Shown here piece after piece: positions 1 to 5,920 of a stretch of DNA of 5,920 nucleotides. The notes beneath the pieces are model-generated. The model made no database searches, was not told where the DNA came from, and worked only from the letters and a program-made list of their open reading frames with translations. Origin of the DNA: Croceicoccus sp. (lineage in GTDB: Bacteria; Pseudomonadota; Alphaproteobacteria; Sphingomonadales; Sphingomonadaceae). The stretch spans positions 1-5,920 of the forward strand of contig JAPYSD010000245.1 of the NCBI GenBank assembly GCA_029936705.1. The letters are read 5' to 3'. Both the position numbers and the translations under genes were made by a program. How positions within the stretch are numbered: position 1 is the first letter of the stretch; every line of letters starts with the position of its first letter.

Positions 1-150
1 GCGCAGGTTTGAGCCATAGAACAGCACCGCGCGGGCGCCGTAGGTTTCGGCCAGTTCGCTTGCAAAGTCGCGGATCTCGGCGCGCACCGGCGCGTCCAGC
101 GCGCGGGTGACGCGGTCGCGAAGCGCCGCGCCGTCGGGTCGGACACTCAC
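1..150 (-). CDS. Partial N-terminus of an unidentified protein, possibly nucleotidyltransferase-like
   Basis: Reading the minus strand from GTG at 150-148 gives 50 stop-free codons that run off the left edge, so only the N-terminus is visible. The start is supported by a GTGA overlap: the GTG shares bases with the TGA stop (149-147) of the upstream kinase gene, a typical arrangement for translational coupling. The residues form a probable amphipathic helical region, followed near residues 41-50 by AVLFYGSNLR. A hydrophobic strand followed by Gly-Ser resembles the entry to the catalytic motif of the nucleotidyltransferase fold (GS, then a later DxD), but the acidic residues that would confirm this lie outside the window. 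I do not recognise the protein with certainty. Its coupling to a lipid-kinase gene suggests a linked role, possibly in lipid or nucleotide metabolism; that is inference only. Confidence 0.6.
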   Translation of the reverse strand, partial: MSVRPDGAALRDRVTRALDAPVRAEIRDFASELAETYGARAVLFYGSNLR

Positions 151-1205
151 GGTGTGACGAAGGCGATCGGCGCACCCTCGCGCAGGGTGTACTGGCCGCC
201 GGGGAAAACCTCGCCGTCCAGGACGAAGCCATCCTCGACATCGATGTCGAACTGCCCGGCATCGAGGCGAAGGATACCGGCCCGTGCCAGCTTGGCATCA
301 TCACCGCCGCGGATCGTGCGCCAGAAATTCAGGATGAAATTCGGGACTGGCGCCTCTGTCGCCAGCAGCTTCATGCCGCCCCGCTCGCGCCCGAAGGGAC
401 GCACGCCCAGCGGCAGGCGGTGCATCGTGGAGACCAGCATGATCAGGCGATTGCGCGTGCCGACCACGTCCATGCCCTCTTCCGTGGTGGCGACGCCCGG
501 GGCGGCGATGCTGATCCGCTTGCCCTCTCGCCAGCCCGAACCGCCGAAGCCGAACGCGACATTGGCGATCGAACCCAGCATCGACAGCGCGACGGCCAAA
601 TTGTTGAAAGCGCCGAACCGGTGGGTGGTCTGCGCCAGGTCGGTGGCGCTGACGAAAATGCCCGCGCCGAACAGGAAGCCGCGCACGGGGGCACCGGCCT
701 CGCCCGGTCGGCTGATCTCGATCGCCGGGCGCATGGTGAAGCGGTCGGCGTGCCACCCCTCGATCACCTCGGCCACGCTGGTCTCGGCATCGATGCCAAG
801 GTCGAAGGCCAGCGCGTTGGTCTTGCCCTTGGGCAGCACGGCGATGGCGGGCGCGGTCTTCTTCCACAGCGGGCCGCCGCAGGTCAGAACGTCGCGCACG
901 GTGCCGTCGCCGCCTGCCACGACGATCAGTTCGACGCCGCGTTCCTTGAACTCGGTCAGCGTGCGGCGCAGGTCCGAACGGGTGCGCGGCGACAGCACGT
1001 CGACGCCCGGCGGCACGTCCAGCCCGTTGGTCTTGACCCCGTGGCTGCGCGGATTGCAGATCACCGCAACGCGCGAGGCATCGACGGGCGCACGGCCGAC
1101 ACGGCGGACGAAATCGGGCGCGCTAACCGGCGGTCGCAGTTCGTCTGCGCTGCCGTCGAAGGCCAGCCGGGCAAGGCTGCTGCTGTCGTAGATCGTCCCA
1201 TCCAT
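147..1205 (-). CDS. Diacylglycerol kinase family protein (lipid kinase, DAGKc domain)
   Basis: This 352-aa protein has the landmarks of the diacylglycerol/sphingosine kinase catalytic family, which transfers phosphate from ATP (or another NTP) to a lipid hydroxyl. An N-terminal extension of about 44 residues precedes VAVICNPRS (residues 47-54), the NP-x-S entry of the fold. AGGDGT (97-102) is the hallmark nucleotide-binding loop. PKGKTNALA (125-133) sits where most members have a G-T-x-N loop, so this is a variant. LDGE (329-332) near the C-terminus matches the conserved DGE element. No signal peptide or membrane helix is apparent; family members act at the inner face of the membrane. The ATG at 1205 has only a weak purine-rich region upstream. 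The gene is transcribed away from yjbQ and overlaps the next gene by 4 bp. The exact lipid substrate cannot be told from sequence; phosphatidic acid formation is the default guess. Confidence 0.88.
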   Translation of the reverse strand: MDGTIYDSSSLARLAFDGSADELRPPVSAPDFVRRVGRAPVDASRVAVICNPRSHGVKTNGLDVPPGVDVLSPRTRSDLRRTLTEFKERGVELIVVAGGDGTVRDVLTCGGPLWKKTAPAIAVLPKGKTNALAFDLGIDAETSVAEVIEGWHADRFTMRPAIEISRPGEAGAPVRGFLFGAGIFVSATDLAQTTHRFGAFNNLAVALSMLGSIANVAFGFGGSGWREGKRISIAAPGVATTEEGMDVVGTRNRLIMLVSTMHRLPLGVRPFGRERGGMKLLATEAPVPNFILNFWRTIRGGDDAKLARAGILRLDAGQFDIDVEDGFVLDGEVFPGGQYTLREGAPIAFVTP

Positions 1206-1243
1206 TGCTTTGTCTTTACCGTCTTAAGCTAGTGTGGCGAGAG

Positions 1244-1270
1244 CGAAAATGAAGTTTTGGTGACGAAAAT
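1244..1270. repeat. Short direct repeat CGAAAAT, 20 bp period, in divergent intergenic region
   Basis: CGAAAAT occurs at 1244-1250 and again at 1264-1270. The start-to-start distance is 20 bp, close to two helical turns, so both copies lie on the same face of the DNA. The pair lies between the divergently oriented kinase and yjbQ genes and immediately before the candidate yjbQ -35 box. It could be a tandem binding site, or chance in an AT-richer intergenic stretch. Confidence 0.25.
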
Positions 1271-1297
1271 TGCAGTTCCGCCGCCGTATTGTACATT
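1270..1297 (+). promoter_or_regulatory. Candidate sigma70-type promoter for yjbQ
   Basis: TTGCAG (1270-1275) and TACATT (1292-1297) are separated by 16 bp. Each matches the housekeeping consensus (TTGACA, TATAAT) at four positions. It lies about 100 bp upstream of the chosen yjbQ start, in the only AT-richer stretch between the two divergent genes. The rest of the 1206-1400 intergenic region must also hold the kinase promoter on the minus strand, for which I see no convincing boxes. Confidence 0.35.
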
Positions 1298-1388
1298 TCC
1301 GCAACACCCCGACCGGTTCGAAACCGCATGCCTTTGCCGCGCGTAACAAGAACCGGATGACGAACCCTAGCAGACGTGAATGAACAAT

Positions 1389-1392
1389 GGAG
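1389..1392 (+). promoter_or_regulatory. Shine-Dalgarno GGAG that selects the yjbQ start codon
   Basis: GGAG sits 8 nt before TTG at 1401, an ideal spacing. The in-frame ATG at 1380 lies upstream of this ribosome-binding sequence and has no purine-rich sequence of its own in the preceding 20 bases. This argues for initiation at TTG, not at the ATG. Confidence 0.55.
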
Positions 1393-1400
1393 AAATATCC

Positions 1401-1817
1401 TTGAAACAATCGGTCACCAGCCTCGAAATCGCGACGCCGGGGCGCGCGCTGGTCGAAATCACGCGCGAAACGGCCGGCTGGGTGGGCGAACAGGCGGTCG
1501 AAACCGGCCTGCTGACGGTGTTCTGCCGCCATACCTCTGCCTCGCTGCTGATCCAGGAGAATGCCGCCCGCGAGGTTCGCGGCGACATCATCGACTGGCT
1601 TGACCGCATCGCGCCCGAGGACGGCGGCTGGCAGCACGACGACGAGGGACCGGACGACATGCCCGCCCATCTGAAGGCGGCGCTGACCGGGGTGAACCTG
1701 TCGATCCCGGTCGTGAACGGCAGGCTCGCGCTTGGCACGTGGCAGGGTATCTACCTGGCGGAGCATCGCACCCGCCCGCACCGCCGGACAGTCGTGCTGC
1801 ACCTGCTGGGCGAATGA
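1401..1817 (+). CDS. yjbQ: YjbQ/UPF0047 family protein (secondary thiamine-phosphate synthase enzyme family)
   Basis: From TTG at 1401 the product is 138 aa, the same length as E. coli YjbQ. Family landmarks are clear: CRHTSAS (residues 42-48), a HD pair (79-80), DDMPAHLK (85-92), SIPVVNGRLALGTWQGIY (101-118), EHR (121-123) and PH (126-127). The conserved histidines 44, 90, 122 and 127 are thought to line a metal or active site. E. coli YjbQ shows weak thiamine-phosphate synthase activity when overproduced, but the physiological function of the family is not settled, so the name should be read cautiously. The ATG at 1380 would add seven residues (MNNGEIS) and lacks a ribosome-binding sequence. 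The protein is probably a soluble cytoplasmic homotrimer, judging from known family structures. The gene is followed after 97 bp by a transglutaminase-like gene on the same strand; no terminator is evident between them, so co-transcription is possible. Confidence 0.92.
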   Translation: MKQSVTSLEIATPGRALVEITRETAGWVGEQAVETGLLTVFCRHTSASLLIQENAAREVRGDIIDWLDRIAPEDGGWQHDDEGPDDMPAHLKAALTGVNLSIPVVNGRLALGTWQGIYLAEHRTRPHRRTVVLHLLGE

Positions 1818-1914
1818 TTCCCGGTACATGCGCCTTTTATCGCGCGAACCGGAAACACGACGGGGCAAAAGCGTTAGGCCAGCGATACCGCCCTCAACAG
1901 AAAGCCGCCCACCC

Positions 1915-2718
1915 ATGACCATTTCGATCGAAGCCCATGTTGCGTTCCGCTTCGAACAGCCTACCGATTTCCTGCTGCAGATGGAGGCGGCGGCCATCCC
2001 CGAACAGCAGCTTTCCGGGCCCGGCATTTCCATCAGCGCCAGCGAGCACAACGCCCGCGTTCCGGGCGAGGACATGGTCGGCGAACGCATCTGGCTGCGA
2101 TGCCAGGGCGATTTTACCGTCGACTACGCCATCACCGCGGACATCGCCCGTACCATCGCGGATATCCCGGCGCTGAGCGCACTGCCGCCCCACCGCCTGC
2201 CGGGCGAGACCGTGTCCTATCTGTTCGATTCCCGGTTCTGCCCCGCCGACCGTTTCCAGCCCTTTGTCGAGGCCGAGTTCGGCGGCACCAGCGGCGGCGC
2301 ACGGATCGAGGCGATCCGCGAATGGGTCGCCAGCCATTTCAGCTATGCGCCCGGCACCAGCGACGCCGCCACCACGGCGGTCGACAGCTTTGTCGAGCGT
2401 CGCGGCGTGTGCCGCGATTACGCGCATGTCGTCGTCGCGCTGGCCCGCGCATCGGCGATCCCCGCCCGCTTCGTCAGCTGCTATGCGCCCGATGTCACCC
2501 CGCAGGATTTTCACGCCGTGGCCGAGGTGTTCCTGGCCGATCCCGGCGGCGAGGAGGACAGCATCGGCAGCTGGCACCTGGTCGATGCGACCGGCATGGC
2601 CAAGCCGTCCGAGATCGTGAAGATTGGCCTTGGCCGCGATGCCGCCGATGTCAGCTTCCTCACCTGCTATGGCATGAGCGCGCTGCAGGACAAGCGCATC
2701 AGCGTGCAGCGCGGCTGA
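1915..2718 (+). CDS. Transglutaminase-like family protein (cysteine hydrolase fold)
   Basis: A 267-aa protein from ATG at 1915. The open frame continues upstream to 1732, but that part overlaps yjbQ in another frame and does not resemble the family, so the ATG is preferred although only a weak purine stretch (AGAAAG) precedes it. Residues 1-110 form the probable beta-rich N-terminal domain seen in bacterial transglutaminase-like proteins. The core holds the triad in the expected order: Cys166 in RRGVCRDYAH, His200 in DFHAVAEVFL and Asp224 in WHLVDATGMA. This supports an active papain-like hydrolase or transamidase. No signal peptide is visible, so a cytoplasmic location is likely. Bacterial members are mostly proteases, amidases or of unknown substrate; calling it a cross-linking enzyme would go too far. 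The upstream gap 1818-1914 shows no clear promoter or terminator. zwf follows after 137 bp with its own promoter, so this gene is probably not part of the glucose operon. Confidence 0.88.
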   Translation: MTISIEAHVAFRFEQPTDFLLQMEAAAIPEQQLSGPGISISASEHNARVPGEDMVGERIWLRCQGDFTVDYAITADIARTIADIPALSALPPHRLPGETVSYLFDSRFCPADRFQPFVEAEFGGTSGGARIEAIREWVASHFSYAPGTSDAATTAVDSFVERRGVCRDYAHVVVALARASAIPARFVSCYAPDVTPQDFHAVAEVFLADPGGEEDSIGSWHLVDATGMAKPSEIVKIGLGRDAADVSFLTCYGMSALQDKRISVQRG

Positions 2719-2764
2719 CGCAAGAAAATTGCCGAAAACCCCCCTTCGCTTTTCCGAACGAGAG

Positions 2765-2793
2765 TTGACAGCATCGCACTCACGATTAATGCC
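2765..2793 (+). promoter_or_regulatory. Candidate promoter of zwf (perfect TTGACA -35 box)
   Basis: TTGACA at 2765-2770 is a perfect -35 hexamer. An AT-rich segment, GATTAATGC (2784-2792), lies where the -10 should be. The best-spaced -10 (17 bp) would begin at TAATGC (2788-2793) but matches the consensus poorly; ATTAAT (2785-2790) fits better in sequence but gives a short 14-bp spacer. Transcription would start near 2797-2800, leaving an untranslated leader of roughly 55-60 nt before the zwf ATG. The intergenic position and strong -35 box make this the most credible promoter in the window. Confidence 0.55.
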
Positions 2794-2799
2794 CCGCAA

Positions 2800-2813
2800 G
2801 GTGCGACCGCACC
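2800..2813. promoter_or_regulatory. Inverted repeat GGTGCG-AC-CGCACC in zwf leader, possible operator
   Basis: A perfect 6-bp inverted repeat with a 2-bp centre lies just downstream of the candidate zwf -10 region, around the predicted transcription start. A repressor bound here would block initiation. In RNA it could instead form a 5-bp stem with a GACC tetraloop. It does not resemble the HexR consensus known for Entner-Doudoroff genes in gammaproteobacteria, and I cannot name a regulator. Confidence 0.35.
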
Positions 2814-2855
2814 GATGATCCGCCACCGCCGCCGCCTTGCAGGAGCCTGTCCGCC

Positions 2856-4310
2856 ATGAATTTCACCGCGAACAAGCTATTGCTGTTCGGCGCGACCGGG
2901 GACCTGTCGCAGCGCATGCTGCTGCCCTCGCTGTGCGCCCTGCATTCCGAGGAACTGCTGCCCGAAAACATGCAGATCATCTGCACGGCGCGCACCGAAT
3001 ATAGCGACGAGGAATTTCGCGATTTCGCCCGCGCGGCGCTGGCCAAGTTCCTGCCCAAGGGCCGCGACCTCAAGATCGAGCCGTTCCTGCAGTGCCTGAC
3101 CTACCAGGACCTCGACGCCTCGACGCCCGAGGGTTTCGACACGCTGGCAAGGAAGGTCGGGCCGATCGGCAAGGGCGACAAGGAAGGCCTGTCGATCTTC
3201 CTGTCGACCGCGCCCTTCCTGTTCGAACCGACGATCAAGGGGCTGGCCGCCAACGGTCTGGCCACGGGCAACGTGCGGATCGGGCTGGAAAAGCCGCTCG
3301 GCACCGATCTTGGCACCAGCCAGGAAATCAACGACGCGGTCGCCTCCGCCTTTCCGGAAGAGCGGATCTTCCGCATCGACCATTACCTTGGCAAGGAAAC
3401 GGTGCAGAACCTGCTGGCGCTGCGCTTTGCCAATATCATGTTCGAACCGCTGTGGAACGCAGCGCATATCGACCACGTGCAGATCACCGTGGCCGAAACG
3501 GTCGGGCTGGAATCGCGCGCGGGATATTACGACGGCAGCGGCGCCTTGCGCGACATGGTGCAGAACCACATGCTGCAATTGCTGGCGCTGGTGGCGATGG
3601 AGCCGCCGACCAGCTTCGATTCCACCGCCATCCGGGACGAGAAGGTCAAGATCCTGCGCGCGCTGCGCCCCGCGGTCGCGGGTGAAACGGTCACCGGCCA
3701 GTACCGCGCGGGCGCGATCAATGGCGAAGCGGTGCCCGGGTACGACCAGGAACTGGGCAAGGATTCCGACACCGAAACCTTCGTCGCGATAAAGGCGCAT
3801 GTCGACAATTGGCGCTGGAAGGGCGTGCCCTTCTATCTGCGCACCGGCAAGCGCCTGCCGATCCGCATGACCGAGATCGTGGTACAGTTCCGCTGCATCC
3901 CCTATTCCATCTTCGAGGGGCGCGGCGCCCGCACGGTGCCCAACCAGCTGGTCATCGGCATCCAGCCGCGCGAGAACATCCGCCTTTCGCTGATGAGCAA
4001 GGTGCCCGGCCTCGACCGCGAGGGGATCCGCCTGCGTGCAACCCCGCTCGACATCGCGATGCCCGACGCGTTCGCAGGGCCGCAGCGCCGCATCGCGTAT
4101 GAGCGACTGCTGCTCGACCTGGTGGAAGGCGACCAGACCCTGTTCGTCCGCCGCGACGAGGTGGAGGCCCAGTGGGAATGGATCGACGGCATCCGTGCCA
4201 GCTGGACCGAGAACGACACCAGGCCCAAGACCTATACCGCCGGAAGCTGGGGGCCGACCAGTGCGATCGGCCTGACCGAGCGCGACGGCGTCACTTGGCA
4301 CGAGGGCTGA
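2856..4310 (+). CDS. zwf: Glucose-6-phosphate 1-dehydrogenase
   Basis: This 484-aa protein oxidises glucose 6-phosphate to 6-phosphogluconolactone with reduction of NAD(P)+. It is the cytoplasmic entry step of the Entner-Doudoroff and oxidative pentose-phosphate pathways, and its length is normal for the family. The N-terminal Rossmann segment begins LLLFGATGDLSQR (residues 8-20). Arg46 in CTARTE lies where family members contact the 2'-phosphate of NADP, suggesting NADP use; dual specificity is not excluded. EKPLG (145-149) and the signature RIDHYLGKETVQN (173-185) contain the substrate-binding lysines and Asp175-His176. QNHMLQ (236-241) provides the general-base histidine, His238. FYLRTGKRL (326-334) is the conserved substrate/dimer region. 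ATG at 2856 follows AGGAG (2841-2845) by 10 nt. A promoter-like -35 box and a dyad lie upstream. edd follows 150 bp downstream on the same strand, fitting a shared Entner-Doudoroff operon. Confidence 0.98.
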   Translation: MNFTANKLLLFGATGDLSQRMLLPSLCALHSEELLPENMQIICTARTEYSDEEFRDFARAALAKFLPKGRDLKIEPFLQCLTYQDLDASTPEGFDTLARKVGPIGKGDKEGLSIFLSTAPFLFEPTIKGLAANGLATGNVRIGLEKPLGTDLGTSQEINDAVASAFPEERIFRIDHYLGKETVQNLLALRFANIMFEPLWNAAHIDHVQITVAETVGLESRAGYYDGSGALRDMVQNHMLQLLALVAMEPPTSFDSTAIRDEKVKILRALRPAVAGETVTGQYRAGAINGEAVPGYDQELGKDSDTETFVAIKAHVDNWRWKGVPFYLRTGKRLPIRMTEIVVQFRCIPYSIFEGRGARTVPNQLVIGIQPRENIRLSLMSKVPGLDREGIRLRATPLDIAMPDAFAGPQRRIAYERLLLDLVEGDQTLFVRRDEVEAQWEWIDGIRASWTENDTRPKTYTAGSWGPTSAIGLTERDGVTWHEG

Positions 4311-4352
4311 CGGGCCCATCTGCCGAACCGGGCGCGATGGTTGGATGGCCCG
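4311..4352 (+). other. Potential RNA hairpin just after the zwf stop codon
   Basis: CGGGCCCATC (4311-4320) can pair with GATGGCCCG (4344-4352): nine base pairs with one bulged C and a 23-nt loop. It begins directly after the zwf TGA. No run of T follows, so it is not a standard intrinsic terminator. It could serve as an mRNA stabiliser or processing site that sets the zwf:edd ratio, or be incidental in GC-rich DNA. Confidence 0.35.
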
Positions 4353-4362
4353 GACCGAATAA

Positions 4363-4391
4363 CTGCAAGCGGGCCGCGGACCTGCTATGCT
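4363..4391 (+). promoter_or_regulatory. Candidate internal promoter for edd
   Basis: CTGCAA (4363-4368) and TATGCT (4386-4391) are separated by 17 bp in the 150-bp gap between zwf and edd, about 70 bp before the edd start. The -10 box matches the consensus at four positions and the -35 box at three. If active, it would give edd expression independent of the zwf promoter. The match is modest. Confidence 0.3.
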
Positions 4392-4460
4392 GCAACGCAA
4401 TAAGACCGCGCAGCCGATTCCCTCCCCATGGTCGGCCGCACAGGACCCAAGGAAGGCTTC

Positions 4461-5920
<1,460 letters not shown>

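Noticed and set aside
154..1191. A 345-codon plus-strand open frame opposite the lipid kinase
   Set aside because: The minus-strand product has clear family motifs (NPRS, GGDGT, LDGE), whereas the plus-strand product is Ser/Arg/Pro-rich and motif-free, so it is a shadow.
1732..1914. Upstream extension of the transglutaminase-like frame into yjbQ
   Set aside because: The extra 61 residues overlap the conserved C-terminus of YjbQ in another frame, are Arg/Ser-rich and have no family resemblance. The ATG at 1915 begins a typical N-terminus.
2729..2757. GAAAA...TTTTC inverted sequence after the transglutaminase-like gene as a terminator
   Set aside because: The stem is only five pairs, AT-rich, and followed by no T-tract. 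It is too weak to call.
1894..2826. A 310-codon minus-strand open frame opposite the transglutaminase-like gene
   Set aside because: It extends into the zwf promoter region and has no domain signature. The plus strand has a catalytic triad in the correct order.

Overview
The window is GC-rich chromosomal DNA. Codon third positions are strongly G/C-biased, and long spurious reading frames occur on both strands, as expected in such DNA. The gene content points to an alphaproteobacterium, most likely of the Sphingomonadales (Sphingomonadaceae or Erythrobacteraceae). The main reasons are the adjacent zwf and edd genes of the Entner-Doudoroff pathway, an arrangement known from Zymomonas and its relatives, and the style of the lipid-kinase and transglutaminase-like proteins. 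This placement is inferred from protein character and gene order, not from a phylogenetic marker.

Left part (1 to about 1205, minus strand): a two-gene unit. A diacylglycerol-kinase-like protein (147-1205) overlaps by 4 bp (GTGA) the start of a second gene that runs off the left edge (1-150). Its 50 visible residues include a Gly-Ser motif reminiscent of nucleotidyltransferases.

Middle (about 1206-2718): a roughly 195-bp divergent intergenic region, followed on the plus strand by a YjbQ/UPF0047 protein (1401-1817, probably starting at TTG) and a transglutaminase-like cysteine hydrolase with a recognisable Cys-His-Asp triad (1915-2718).

Right part (about 2719-5920, plus strand): a promoter with a perfect TTGACA -35 box and a nearby dyad symmetry precede zwf (glucose-6-phosphate dehydrogenase, complete, 484 aa). 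After a 150-bp gap comes edd (6-phosphogluconate dehydratase), which is cut by the right edge after 486 codons. Together they carry out the first and third steps of the Entner-Doudoroff route: glucose-6-phosphate to 6-phosphogluconolactone, then 6-phosphogluconate to KDPG. The middle enzyme, 6-phosphogluconolactonase, is not encoded between them.

I see no mobile element, CRISPR array, RNA gene or clear new system. The points most worth a second look are the variant nucleotide-binding loop and the coupled partner of the lipid kinase, the dyad beside the zwf promoter, and the pgl-free gap with its hairpin between zwf and edd.
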